Below the pieces are notes generated by a model. That model was given only the letters and a program-made list of their open reading frames with translations, did not search any database and had not been told where the DNA came from. Shown here piece after piece: positions 23,966 to 36,724 of a stretch of 64,000 nt of DNA. Each line of letters begins with the position of its first letter. Positions within the stretch are counted from its first letter, which is position 1. Position numbers and translations under genes: made by a program. This stretch comes from Acheta domesticus (Eukaryota > Arthropoda > Insecta > Orthoptera > Gryllidae): NCBI GenBank assembly GCA_031308135.1, contig JAHLJT010009436.1:124485366-124549365 (forward strand), in the 5' to 3' direction.

Positions 23966-24785
23966 GCTAGGGCACGCAGGGCCCGCGGCCGAGGGAAGCT
24001 CGCGCTCCGATTTCTCAGGGATGCACAGAAAGCAGTCGTGGCGGGGCGCAAGAAGACGGATAAAAAGTTTGTTCGAGTGGGCTCTTATATAACTGCAAAA
24101 TGTAACTTGTGCTCTCCAAATGATTTTTAAAACGTTTGTATTATTTTAAAATGTTTTTAGGAAAGTTTTCATAAATGCAATTTTGTATTAGGTAAAAGTG
24201 TTTAAAACTTAGTGTATTTTAATATTACATAATGTATCCGATTTTACATACTTATTATATATTTTTACTGTTTTCATTACATATTTATGAACGTTTTTAC
24301 ACGTTTTTTGACTATCTACATATTTTTCCGGACTCTATTCATCATTATTCTATAATTTTTAAGTGCTTTTATTGCGTTCATTTTCACACGAAAGATATGC
24401 ACATCGTATTTCTTTAAATGTTTATTTTCAATAATAGTGTCAGTGCTTTTCTGAAATTATGATATACAATATTTATCTTGATTTAATATATATTATATTG
24501 ATTTATATTTATTTTCTCACAAATATTCATTAGAATTAATAATTCTCTTATATTGCTTTCTCTAACACTAAGTAGAAACGTGCGTTAATACTTCTGTGGT
24601 GTAATGATCAATGCTTGTATGACTGCAGTTTTTATTTACATGTCAATTTCCACTTAAAGTTCGTAAAAATTAATAAATGTCTCTTTATGATATACCAACC
24701 GGTGTGTTTCACCCAACTCGCCACATTCGCACGATGTTTTCTCACCCCTGCTTCCCGCCTGTAACTCGAGTGACTTCGCTAAGCT
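23966..24785. other. sharp GC-to-AT transition, no gene
   Basis: GC-rich to about 24060, then very AT-rich to 24660. The frame at 24232-24417 is AT-rich noise. Confidence 0.4.
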
Positions 24786-25150
24786 GATATCGTCGCGTGC
24801 CCCAAACCTTTGCGAAGGCCATTCGCGTGCTCGATCGTCTGACGGCCCTGACTTACAGAATGTGACAGTGCAGGCTGCACAGCCCGCTGAAGCACCTACA
24901 GTTGCCGTTGGATCTGGTCGCCCGTTTCGGACCATCCGTCGGTCCTCCCTCCTCGTGGTGCGTGGCGGACGTCCAGATTCTGCATGTCGTGTGTGCGTGC
25001 CTTCCTCAATCCATTACCGCCAACAGCGGGCGATGGTGGTGTCCGAACAATGGGTGTGACGCGCAATACAGAGACAGGACCAACCAGGCTCCCGCAGACC
25101 CACGGTGTGGCCCCTTTAGAAAGCTTCTATTTGGACAACCGGCTGTCGAA
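24786..25150 (-). pseudogene. Tc1-type transposase, N-terminal DNA-binding fragment
   Basis: Minus strand from about 25100: GLREPGWS, IARHTHCSDTTIARCWR, a stop, then WIEEGTHTRHAESGRPPRTT, REDRRMVRNGRPDPTAT. This is the paired HTH plus GRPR-like linker plus second HTH of Tc1 transposases (usual form: SGRPRRTTRREDR). Further on, in another frame, PALSHSVSQ and HANGLRKG resemble the following segment and overlap the region that begins the 23.3-23.9 kb piece. The catalytic domain is missing. In the intact family this domain binds the element's terminal repeats. One stop and at least one frameshift show decay. It lies immediately beside a P-type transposase piece on the same strand. Confidence 0.7.
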
Positions 25151-25250
25151 CACGTCGCCAAGGCAGGTGACGCTCTGGCGATGATACCCGATGTCGCAAT
25201 GGCCGGCGCGGCCGTTTGGGACCCTCTTTTCTCGGCTGGTGGGCACGACG

Positions 25251-25550
25251 TCACTCCCTTACCCCCGCCCCCAGTGCGCGACCGACCGTGAAAACGAAAT
25301 CATTGGCGTAGTGAATGGTGTGGAAAACATAAGTTAAAGTAGCAGCATCTGGACTGTAATATGCTATGCCAACTATATTTCCACCTTTGTTGTTTAAGAA
25401 AGATTTCATATAAATTTCATCTAACATTAATGAAACTATGCAATCTGATTCCGTAATGTTTTGAATTTCTCCTTCAAAACACTTCAAACTATTCTCGTCT
25501 GCTTGCTCTTACTGTTCGTAGTTGTGGAGAGACAACGTATTTCGATTTCC
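25251..25550 (-). pseudogene. P-element/THAP-type transposase fragment
   Basis: From 25487 on the minus strand the frame reads LKCFEGEIQNITESDCIVSL then MLDEIYMKSF, NNKGGNIVGIAY, then an Ala/Thr-rich helix and YVFHTIHYANDFVFTV. This resembles the core of P-element-like transposases, where a D-E-I/M-Y strand carries the first acidic catalytic residue and is followed by a K-x-G-x-x-V-G strand. Only about 70 residues remain; the THAP zinc finger, GTP-binding region and later acidic residues are not seen. Family assignment is by motif memory, so moderate. It could instead be a host THAP9-like gene piece, but the TE-rich context makes that unlikely. Confidence 0.5.
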
Positions 25551-28361
25551 TGAAACATTTGTATGCATAAGGCGTAATACAAACAAAAATGCTGTAGAAA
25601 GCACACAAATCAGCTCTGTATCTGTAACACTTCAATGATTAATAAATCGATGTTTAATAATAAATTTAACTTGGTTGCACTATCATCTAGGTATTTTACT
25701 AACCTGCTCAAAATAGCATTTACAGCGCTGAATGTACTGCGAGAATAGTCCTAGTTGTCCTGATAGTCCTATTAGTGCAAATGCTTCACCTTTTCCAAGA
25801 TATAAATTAACTTGTAATTACTAATCACTTTGAGGTAAATATTATTTCCCATCCTTTTCAGTGCAATATCGTGACTGAGCACGCTGACTTGAACATTTGA
25901 CTGAATCATTGCTGATAACGAAAGTACTAATACAATTAAAACACAAACCAAATCTACAGACTCAGTCTTCTATCTTAACTATACACGATCGTCCATTATT
26001 TGGCAATATTGTTTCTTTCTTCTTTTTGACGTAGAACATCAATGATGATGTAAATAAATCTCCTCAGTCTGCGCAAAACACGTTGTACACAGAGCGTAAA
26101 TAGTAGATGGAGGTAATCTTAGCCTTCTAATTGCGACGTCACGAAGATGGCCACCGGCACCAAGGGATGAAATGTAGGAGGCATTGGTAGTATTGATAAT
26201 CTCCGGATGAACACAAATGTAATAGAATGTAAAGTATCTTATCCAGTAGATTATGGTATGAGAAACGTTGGTTTGAGGAATTTGGCCACAAAATTTTAAG
26301 TTACAAAGTCCTAAAAATGCTTCGTTTAGGAGTTATTTAACTATATAAATTTCGACGATGCTATCGTGTGTTGTGGGTTGCATTTAAAACGAATATATGC
26401 GTTTTGTTTTAAGCAAACCCTTCATATTTTTATAATCAAAACGCAATTCGTCATGTCTCCGTGAAATTTTCTTTTTTTTTTTAGAGACCTCATTTATAAA
26501 GATTGGTTCCTTGTGAGAGCCGCAAACGAGAGGTATATTACTGAAATAATGTAGGAGACGATTATACATTATCCGCCAAAATGCGACCGTTTCGTCAGTT
26601 GGTCTAATAAAAGAAATAACTCCACGAGTAGAGACATTTCGAGAGAAAATGGTCCATTATAATATTACCATATGGAGATGTTAGGTCAACAGCAAATATG
26701 ACACCGTGCATAAAGCTTACATTTATTGTGTCTTGAGGTTGAAGTAGCGATTAAGCTGGGTATTGCTTCCCGGATTTCCACTACAATATCTCCGAACAGC
26801 TGTTGCACGTGTTTGGAGCGGCCCATACGACCACTGCACTGGTCGTTGGGGATTGCAGAGCACTCTGCCGATAGCACCGGGCACCAGTGGCCATTATGAC
26901 GCACTAACTGAGGCGCGTGCAGAGAATCTGACAAGGCATTCCATATGCGTGATCAGGGGTCATTACGGATGACAATTACATAAAGCTTTTGACTAAACCT
27001 TTCAGTGTCATCTTTTGCGTCAAACTTAAGGTTCATTCATTGCTAATTGTTGAATGAAAGCAATTGATCGATTTCTTTAACGAGCGCATATGAAGGGAAT
27101 ATTATTTTATGAACTGCTTTTTGTGATCAATATGTTTCTAGGTGATCCATGAAAATGAAGTCATAGATAATTTATTCAAAACTTTTTCTACAAGTGTAAG
27201 TGCTCTCTTCATTCCGAAGGTTTGAAACACGTGAGATAATTTGCATACAGTTTCCATAGTTTTACATTGGTTGAATGGATTTTTGTGAAAGCGCTCCCTC
27301 GAAGTGGACGTTTAAAACCACCCTAAACAATTTCAAAATGTTGTGGATTTATTTCTTCACAGATAGATTTGTACAAGCATTTATATCTAAAAGACATTGT
27401 TAATGACATGTTAAAAATGACGTAGAACCTGTTGAATTTAAAATTAAATGCCTTAGAACATGAAACGAGTACGGTCATTTCAAATACCTTAATAAATATG
27501 GTAAATTCAATTTTTGTTTGTTGATAAATGTCCAAGCGCATAGTTTATAGGTTGCCCTTTCATGTGTATATTTGAAATTTTCCACCTCTACTCATATTCT
27601 CACAAAACAAATAGTTGCCTTGACTTCTGCCCCAACCTCGTATTTACTTTTGGAAAAGTTTTATCTTTGATTTTTAAATAGAAATATAATGTAATATAAT
27701 ATTTGTACATGCAATGGAGAAATGCAATGGCACAAGGAGAGGAATATAGTGACATAAATTGATAATGTTTCGACAGTAATATTGTGTTCAAAAGTCAATT
27801 TATGACACGTTATTTGAAATCTTAACGGCAATACTGGCAATTTTATTTTAGCAGCACTTATAACAGTCGCCTTGGGGATGGAGAGGTAGCCTTTGCGGCT
27901 CCCAGATCATTTGGCTCGGATAATAGGAAGGGAGTGGTGGCAGAGAGGGGTAGACTGCAGAAATCTATGATACTGGCTGGAAGGTCAAAGAAAGATCATT
28001 CAGTATTACAGATCAGAATGAGATATTCTTTTCTTCCATTGATATCTTAAATGTAATTCCGAAGCACTTGTCATCGAATAGAACGATATCAAAAACTGGT
28101 AACATTAGAAAGAAAATAAAAAAAATATTACTTTCAAACTGAGCAAGATTGGAACCCTATTTGTTAAGGAACGAGACCCTATTGTAAACAATTTCAAGAA
28201 CAAGGGAAGGGAATGAAGATGTTTTTCGACATCCACAAAGAATGGTTCGAAGGAAACCACGGATTCAATCGATTTTCGGAGTCAGCTTCTAGAAAGCTCT
28301 TTCATGCAGTGGAGTTATGGAACCCAGGTATTTAGCGGTTGAAAATCCGCAATTATCATGC
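25551..28361. other. intergenic stretch with no recognised gene
   Basis: A GC-richer island at about 26750-26945 has open frames on both strands (26686-26934 minus, 26763-26972 plus) that I could not assign. The remainder is AT-rich. Around 27880-27990 the plus strand is G/A-rich. Confidence 0.4.
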
Positions 28362-28990
28362 CTGTAGTCCAGGGATTGACAACCTTTTTCTGGCCTTCAT
28401 CGGACCCTTTTAAGAGATTGCTTGCTTCATCGATCCGTGTTACGTTTCCTCTATATTACACAGCATTCATAATCATGACAATGAATTGCGCCTAAATGCC
28501 TTAAAGATCATTTCATTACCCAATATTCTCGTAAGTATGTGGATACTTCAATTATCGAAGACGTTTCCGATTTTGAGTAGCCAGGTTTCTAATCTTCATT
28601 GAGATGCAGTTGTTAGAACATGTTGAGTGTTCTTTAAAAACCGGTCATAACATTCTGAGTACGTAGAGCACAGACTTTCTTGCGTGATAGAATATCGTTC
28701 TCATCGCATAGTTATAATTTCTTGAGTTTTTCCAAACATCCTAAGCATGAAAGACTGATACGAAAGAAGAACGAATTTGTAATTTATTATTTTTTTGATT
28801 ACGTTTGGTTGCTTTATATAAAAACAGTCAATTAAGATCATTAATATTTTTTGTAATGAGATCTTGATTATATCGATAAGGCGCCAGTTCATAATTCCGC
28901 TATTGACCCCAATTAACCCCTTGATCATCATTGAGCCCCCTCAAAGTGTCGACGACCCCCAGAGGGTGTATACCGACCCCTGCTCTAGTC
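28362..28990. mobile_element. 613-bp hAT-type non-autonomous element with 8-bp target duplication
   Basis: The body runs 28370-28982. Left end CAGGGATTGACAACC; right end, complemented, CAGGGGTCGGTATAC. The flanking octamers are CTGTAGTC (28362-28369) and CTCTAGTC (28983-28990), 7 of 8 identical, matching the CTAG-centred preference of hAT insertions. It contains no transposase similarity. Confidence 0.7.
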
Positions 28991-29109
28991 TCTAACTTTC
29001 CATCTTCAAAGCTTCAGTTGGAGACACGTTCACATAGCCGGAGTAGACCGCCTCACCGCTGTAGTCTCGAAAGGAAGGGAAGCACTGTCAAGGCTGACAA
29101 GGAGGAAGC

Positions 29110-29390
29110 GGCCTAGTATAGAGCGAGGTAGCGACGCGTGGCGCAGAGGCGTCTACGCGTGCGGGGCGGCGCCGCGTGGCGTGGCGTGGCGTGGCGCGAC
29201 CCGACATCGCCAGCTGACGTCGCGGCGCCGCTGCCAACGGCTGGGGTCGGGGAGGGGTTGCCTCCGACTTCCTCCCCGGCTCCGTGCGTAGAAGAGGTGC
29301 CCGCCACCAAATCACTCATCTTCTCAACGAGGTTGGCGCATCTCCAAGCAGACGTTCGGTATTTGCGACGGCACAAGCGAAGGGAATAAT
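29110..29390. other. CpG-dense block with (CGTGG)n core
   Basis: GTGGCGTGGCGTGGCGTGG at about 29176-29194 sits inside a CG-rich segment. It could be a promoter island or GC-rich repeat; overlapping open frames on both strands are composition effects. Confidence 0.45.
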
Positions 29391-31045
29391 ACGAGTAATT
29401 TCGGTGAGTGTTCAGAGGAGAGTCCTACAGAACGGCGTTTCGTCCAGACCGGCTACTTCGTTGTTATAGTTCACCTAAGCCCGATTGTATTTTTGCATCC
29501 ATTTTTGAAGTGCTTGAACTAGTAGAACAAGTAGTTTCTTTGACCATTAAGCATCGATTCTGCGTCGAAGCTAGAAAGCCATATCGTCCAAAGTTGTTCT
29601 ACAGCATTTCTCACAGATGGTATCTTAATGAAAACAGAAAATGTACAGACTTATTGAAAATTGGTTCCGAATCCGCGAGGTGGGGACGTCTATCTCAGAT
29701 GAACGCATTTCTGCAAAAGGAAATTTGAAAATCACCGTCGTCGTATTGTTACAAACGTTTATAGGTAGCGTCGGACGCTCATGAAACACTGACTTATCGC
29801 AGAAGGTATTATGTCCACATTAAAATGCTAAAAAATTGCGACATTATGGCATATGCAGGCACAATATGTGACACTTTGGACGAGACGCGCATGATAAGGA
29901 ATAAATTACGGAAGGCGGTATCATGGAGTCGCAGCGCCAAGAGCGGCTGGTCAAACAGGCTACTACCAAACTGGCCAAACGAGCTACTTGCACACCTTGG
30001 AAGCGCGGGCTCCTGTGAGCGCGGGCAACTTCCCCTCACTCCGCACCATTTTCAGTCCGATTTGCCCTCCAAAACCAGAAAGGGTTGTGCACGCACATGC
30101 TGTAACAGAGAAGCGACGTAAAATTCACGCTCGAAATGTTACGAAGAATGGTTGCTTCATTCGAAAATATGCTTACGTTTTCTAGCACACCACCGAGATT
30201 TGAATTATATTTATCTACTAGTATTACTTATTTAATGATTTTTTAATTAATTTGATTTAATTAATCAAATTTCAAATTCTGTCCTAAAAATTCAATTTTT
30301 GCCAATGTTTTGGAATATGTTTCAAAACTTTGCTTGTTTTCGTTGTGTTAGATTTTATTAAATAATTCTGTTAAATGTTGTTCATATCAATAACCTGACA
30401 TACATTAACAAGTCTAAAAATTAACAATTCCTTTTACGAGCAAACAGCTTTTTTAACAATTATATTATAACATGAATATTAAACATTCCTGAGCGTTGGA
30501 ATTTAATGCAATTATTATTCTCTTACATAAACGCGATTTACGCAATCAAGATTCTTTCGATTCAAAATATGTAATTTTACTCTTAATTGATAAGTAGAAA
30601 TAGGATTGATGTATTTCATTTTAATCAATCATTTCTATGCTTTAGTAGATGAGATGGGAAGTTATAAAGCTACGTTTGGGGAAATAACTGGCAACTGACT
30701 TCTCGAGAAGCGTGTCGTGGGTCAGTTATCTCGTCATGAACCGCCCCTTCGGAGAAATTTATACAACTCTTAATCCTAAATCTCGCGCCAGTTGCTCTGG
30801 AATCAGTGTTTACGAATTCTGTAAACTTTGTTAGTACATTGCCCGCGTTCTTGACGTGCCTGTCCAAGAGTGTCACTTTCGCCGCGTGCCCACGGTCATA
30901 GCTCTGGTACGAGGAAGGATTTCCCTTCGTAGCGCCGATCTAAGGGCCACTGGCACCGTGTATCGAACGTTTTATCAGCGTGTGGCTTATCATTATTCCC
31001 CGCGGGGCGGAATAAGCGTTCAACTTACCATGAACTGGATATCAC
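29391..31045. other. intergenic stretch with no recognised gene
   Basis: A 106-codon plus-strand frame (29408-29728) and a 98-codon one (29825-30121) are unassigned. An AT palindrome, AATTTGATT-taatt-AATCAAATT, lies at about 30249-30271. Confidence 0.35.
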
Positions 31046-31180
31046 CAGGGTTGGGCAAACTAAATTTAGTATTTAAATACTTCGCCAAAATGCTCTGTAT
31101 ACTCGAAATACCTTATATTTTGATTTGTTAAATGCGTAAGTATTTAAAATACTCAAAACCCAGTAAATACAATTGTATTA
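31046..31180. mobile_element. probable hAT left-end relic
   Basis: CAGGGTTGGGCAAACTAAAT at 31046 is a classic hAT terminal sequence. It is followed by GTATTTAAATAC and TATTTAAAATAC palindromic words typical of such MITEs. No matching right end was found. Confidence 0.4.
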
Positions 31181-32262
31181 TATCTTTTTTATTGCAACAG
31201 TATATTGTAATTTTCAGTTACAAGAAATTAGTAATTGACAGTTATACAAATTTCTGAACAATAATCTAAATCTATAGTCTATAGTAATATATAAAGACTA
31301 TAAGACTCAAGAGCGTTCCGTTACAGCACGATACTCTCTGAATGTACTGGACCAATATCAATGAAACTTTTATGCTAGCTTCCCTTGAAGATCAGAAGTA
31401 CTATAGGCTATGATTTACAACCACAAACCTTAATATATTTACAAATTAATTACTTTTCTGGACGTTTTTCCACCTAGCATTACATCACGGATTCATAAGT
31501 GCATCCACGTGCAATAGTTTAGTCGCACGCCACCACAGAATGACGACTGAGATCTACGTTTGAGTTCATCAGTGCACAGAATTGCGTAATGTAGAATAAT
31601 GATTGTTAATTTTCACTGTCAATTGTCAAATACGAAATGATTCTGAGTTTTTCTCCGCTTTACAAAAGTAACTTGGATATTGATTTTAATTGCGTCTGGC
31701 GTGAATGTATTAAGTGTGCCAGAGAAAAGCAATGATTGGAAGAAATCATTTGCTGATTGATGTGCTTAATATTGTCGTAAAAAGTATGAATATACACAGG
31801 TTTAGTTTTAGTACATTAAGCATTATTATTATGTAATTGCGAGTTGCACTAGCGGCAATGCGAGCGATTTTTTTTGTTATGAGTGATTTACGTGCTACGC
31901 TGAAACCATCATTTGTATGGTCACATTTTTGTAGGGAAGGGTTTTATTGTAGTGGAGGGTGAAAGGGTACCTCCGGGTGATGAAACAATGACTGACGAAA
32001 TTAAATTGACGAAAGTTCTGCAAGACCTATAATTGAAGTAAAACAGTAATGGTATATGGGTATTTGGAGGAATTGAATGTGTGTCAACGCTGGTTTTCAA
32101 GGTTGCTGAAAACGACAAAAGAGATTATTTTAGATAAAAGAAAAATTTTTAAAACGGAGGGGAGACACAATAGAATAGAAGTAGGCTCTGCCACAGGGCG
32201 AGAATAGATGGAATACCTTTTCCTGTCTAATAAATTATAGCAGAACTCAACAGACGTCATGC
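31181..32262. other. no recognised feature
   Basis: AT-rich; two minus-strand frames (31921-32118, 32084-32266) have no family resemblance. Confidence 0.4.
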
Positions 32263-32460
32263 TCACTCACCCCCTCTGCCTCTCCCTCCCTCTCCCTCTC
32301 ACCCTTTCTCTGCCCCTCTCCCTCCCTCCCTCCCACTTCCCCCTCTCTATCTCCCTCTCTATCCCTCTCTCCCCCTCCCTCTCCCCCTCTCCTCTCTGTC
32401 TCCTTGTCCCTCTCTCTCCGACTCTCTGACTTTCTCTCTCGCCGCCAGTCCTGTCCTCCT
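32263..32460. repeat. polypyrimidine (CCCTCT)-type tract
   Basis: Almost pure C/T for ~190 bases, dominated by CCCTCTC words. Charged open frames on the complement are artefacts. Confidence 0.85.
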
Positions 32461-32873
32461 CGGCTTCGCCCAGCGTCACGCAGCAACGTCCAGCAAGAAT
32501 GAAGCCCAGGTGGATTGGGAATTGCATTTAACTGAAGTGCCATCTTCTCCACGAAAAAAACTTTCATGGAGATCGGTGCTCGAGCATTTCAGCCTCGAGT
32601 ACGGTGTCGAGCATCGTTTGCTCGTTCGCCGTGGGCTGTTTCATAGACATATGGTGGCCACGGTGGCGGGGTCAGGAAGCGCAATGTGATCGGTCCCGTT
32701 TACAGAGTGCCGTGGCATCAAAAGCAAATTAAGAGAATTATGAAAGCTTACATTCGCCTGGAGATGGCACCCTAACACAGAAGAACTTCTTTTACTTCTT
32801 TTATCGGCGACACGTTTTTGATTTTGAAATATTGGAAACCGAGAAACTGTGAAAAGTAAAGTGGAAAAAGTTA

Positions 32874-32931
<58 letters not shown>

Positions 32932-33480
32932 GACCTCCGTGAATAAGCTTCATTCCGTTTACAATGTGTAATGGAATTTTAGGGTACGCACTGCAATGAA
33001 CTTTCAAAAATTTCTTGAATAATGTATTATATTAATTTAATTTAGAAAAGTTTCTAATAATTAGGTGTCACCAGAAAGATATTTTTACACTTTCGTTTGA
33101 GCAGCAGCACGTCATTACGATACTTGATCCAGAATGATAAAAAAACCCATTAGAGATAGTGTATTCCTGTTTAAATATTTCAATCACTGTATTTATTATT
33201 ATTTTTATTTGAAGCATAATAATTATTATTTGAAGCGTAAAATTTTGAGCAGTCCGTAGTTTCTGCTCGTCACTGCCCTAGGTAAAATATTTTCTCAATC
33301 TCCTAACTTAGAAAAGAAACCGATCGTATTCGTAAAAAACGGTGTTGGCGCAATCGGAAACCTTTCAAGAAGAACAATCTCCAAGACGTTTATCTATTCA
33401 CTTCTTGAGAAGTTGCTTCCAGAAAAAAGGTATCCGTATCTGGTCGGCAGATAAATCGCACATTATAACAGCTATCAAAG
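32461..33480. other. intergenic stretch including an (ATT)n run
   Basis: No gene recognised. The (ATT)n tract inside it is listed separately. Confidence 0.4.
32872..32930. repeat. (ATT)n microsatellite
   Basis: About 19 uninterrupted ATT units. It may be the tail of a non-LTR element on the plus strand, since a similar tail ends the element at 10724, but no 3' UTR was recognised upstream. Confidence 0.9.
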
Positions 33481-34300
33481 TTTCTTGTCCTGCGTTCCGG
33501 GGCTGGGACTGTGAAATACAGAGACGCAATTCCGTTGCCTCCGCTCCGCTATCGCCCGCCCTAATTAGCTTGGCCCCTGGAAGTGGTTTAGCCTCCCCAG
33601 GAAGCGCGCTTTATCAGCCACAACAATTCCTCTGGCATCTGACAGATCTCCGTGGCGGCGGGGGCGGCGGCGGCAGCGGCTGCGGAGACGGCGCATGGAC
33701 AACGAGGGGGGGGGGTTAACGTGGGAGGTGTGGGCCTTGGGGGCTGCGGGGTGGCGGCGTGGGCGGCGTGGGCGGCGTGGGCGGCGTGGGCGGCGTGGGC
33801 GGCGTGGGCGGCGTGGGTGGCGGGGGCGGCGGGGGCGGCGGGGGCGGCGGGGTCGGCGGGGTTGGTGGGGGCGGCGGGGTTGGTGGGGGCGGCGGGGGTG
33901 GTGGGGGCGGCGGGGGTGGTGGGGGCGGCGGGGGTGGCGAGAGTGGGAGGGGCGGCGGGAGGCCACAGGGTAGACGGAGCGACGGAGGGGATGAAGGCAG
34001 CGGGAGCGAGGGGGCGGCGACGCGCCGCGGAGGGTGTAGGTGGGGGTGGGGGTGGCGGGTCTGGGGACTGCGGCGCTCTGCATTGCGCTTTCCGGGATTT
34101 TAAATCTGCCCGGAGATCTCATCGCGAATCTTTCTTCGCTTCTTCCGTGGCAGTTGCTGCAGCAGTGCGGCCCTGTAGCGCGGGATGGCAGGGGAACGGG
34201 CAGGATCGTGGAGGGAGGGGAATGCGACAAGGGAGAGCAACTGTCGCGTGAGAAGACGGACGTGGATCGAGATGAATGGCAATCGGAATGCCATTGAAAG
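33481..34300. repeat. GC-rich block with GGCGTGGGC/GGCGGGGGC minisatellite
   Basis: From about 33755 to 33960 the sequence is a 9-bp based minisatellite that drifts from GGCGTGGGC to GGCGGGGGT units, with many G4-5 runs on the plus strand. Flanks at 33500-33720 and 33960-34240 are CpG-dense. All long frames (Gly/Ala/Arg/Pro repeats) come from the repeat. Confidence 0.85.
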
Positions 34301-36724
34301 TAGTAAGTATTTTCTTGTTCGTGTTTTACGGTATTTTCGTATTTTGTTAACCTTTTGTTTATTTCATGAACACGTCAAAAGTGGAAAAACTGAATTTCTC
34401 AATAAAGAAGTAAAGAGTTGAAGAGTAATATGTTCATTAGAATAATATAGCTTCATTCGAATCACTGCCGCCGCCAACGTCAGTGATATTGTTAATGAAA
34501 TAGAAGTCAACAATTGCCGAACAATTCAATCACATTGACCAAATCATTAATGGCTATCATCTGAAGGACAAAAAAATATATATTTGAACACCTTAAAGAA
34601 GATAATGAAAGGAAAGTGGCGTTAACCCCCAAAGCGGTCGCGCTGCGGCATTTATTGTCGTAATTTTGATTGCTGTGCATTGAGGTTGATGGCTGACTCT
34701 CGTTTACTGTAGTCATCTCGTATTCTTATTGGAAGACATTTCACGGATGTGAATTACTCATGTTAAATTTACAAATATAGAATCATATTTTGCATACGTT
34801 AGAGAAGTTTTCAACGGTTTCTCAGTCACTTCTTGTCGCGTGTGCAGAATAAAGTACGTACATATTTTTCAGATTTTTTCGCAACATTTTTACCTTGGAC
34901 GTTTCGGACACATTGCACATTGCATATTGCTGGTGATGTTACTGTATCTATACTTTTTAAGTCCAAAAGGCACTGCAAACTTTATGAAATTCGTGATCTC
35001 CTGGAGGTATCTCAAGGGTCTCTTTGAGGAGCACGTAAAAGACAGAGAACAAATTCTTTCCCTAAAACAAAAGTACATTCTTGTAAAACACAAACCAAAT
35101 ACTGAAGAAATGGAGGGGAAGATGTAACCTACATAAAAATACAGAACCATTTGTTCACTGCTTTTTTCATTGCTTAAAATGTTCCAAACATGTGGGAGTA
35201 TAGATATGGAATGGTGATTGAGAAACGTACATTTTAATTATTGATATTTACCTAATTTTTTGCTTTGAGAAATATCAGTTATGACTTTAATATTGTTCAC
35301 TTATTATGCTAAAATATTTCTTGAATCTGTTTATGCTTTGTTGTTAACTTAAACGATCCAGAATTTCCTCTTGATACAAAAATAATGTATGCTTTAAAAT
35401 TGAAATTATGTTCGTACACTAAAATTGTTCTTTCATAACAGTTTCCTGTTGAGGTTTCAGAAGAAATTACGAACACATGCATAGCTGAATGCCCACCGTT
35501 TCCCCTGATGTGTATTATGATAGGTTATCACAAGCATAAAGGAATAGGAATTGGAAAAATGCATATTAAATGTAAATACGAACTATCGCAACAATGGTAA
35601 TGATAAGCAAAGGGCGAATCTTAATTAATAATATAAGAAAATGTCAACACAAGTGACAGCAGGTGGAAGAAAGAATATGTTAATTATATTCATGGAAGGA
35701 CACGTGAGCAATTCCGTGGGTGAGGAAATAAGTTACGAAAAGTATTATGAACCAGGAACCAAGGAATAAACAAATTCAATTTAAAATGACGAGGGACCAA
35801 TGAGTAATAGGATCGCGTGCGAGATAACGAATGGCATACGCATTAGGAGGAGGGAGAAGGAACACCTTTTGGGAGGATGTTGCTCAAGAAGACAATAGTT
35901 GAATAGCGCGCAAGATAAACGAGCCAGACAGCAGGGCTTCTGACGCGGGAGGAGTCGGAAGTAAAGATGATGTTCCAATGTAGTCAAAGTGAAGTGAAGT
36001 TTTTATAATTGTCTGTGATTGTATTCGGGGGAACATAACGGTTGACTTCTAAGTTAGAGCGTCATTGAGTCATTAGGTAAATAGAATGAATAACGCGTAA
36101 TGAGCATTAGGAATATAATCGCCTGTGTGGATAACGTGGTCGTCTTTGTCTTGGTCTATATGCAGTAAAAGGGAAATGGAATGAACATCTCGACGGTCAT
36201 GAATCCAGTGGCTCTACAAAAAGGGAAGTAACGAAACGGGACATTTTTTGAATTTACAATCGTAGGAAGAGCAAGTTTTCATATTTTTTAAGAATTCAAA
36301 ATTAATAATTAAAAAGGGGGAAAATTGGCCATGCATGCAAGGGGAAGGATTTATGTATATATTAGAAGATGAAAAGGTGGTTTGATCAGAGGTAGTATCT
36401 TTGTGACTTTTGTCATTGTTATTGTTGAACTGGGATATGTGTATGCCAAATGTATGTTTGCAGCATAATACGGAGGCGACATTGTAAACAGAAGTATTGA
36501 TATTTCTAAAATAGCAACTAGGAAGGTCCCCAATCCTACTATATATTTCACCGTCATGTATAGGCGGACTATCGAACCCACATATAAATAAAAATTTATC
36601 CTGAGGGAGCAGCTTCGGTATATCTTTTGGGCTACGATGGTGTTAACATTAGATAGAAATTTAGAAGAATAAATATTCTAAAAGGGTACCATGAGCAGCC
36701 GGTCAGAGTATTTACGATGCAATC
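34301..36724. other. intergenic stretch with no recognised gene
   Basis: A 95-codon frame at 34840-35127 and others are unassigned. From about 35640 to 36640 the plus strand is biased to G and A, a mild strand asymmetry. Confidence 0.4.

Noticed and set aside
33565..34251. 221- and 199-codon opposing frames
   Set aside because: Both are read-through of a GGCGTGGGC-type minisatellite and CpG-rich DNA, giving Arg/Pro and Gly/Ala repeats.
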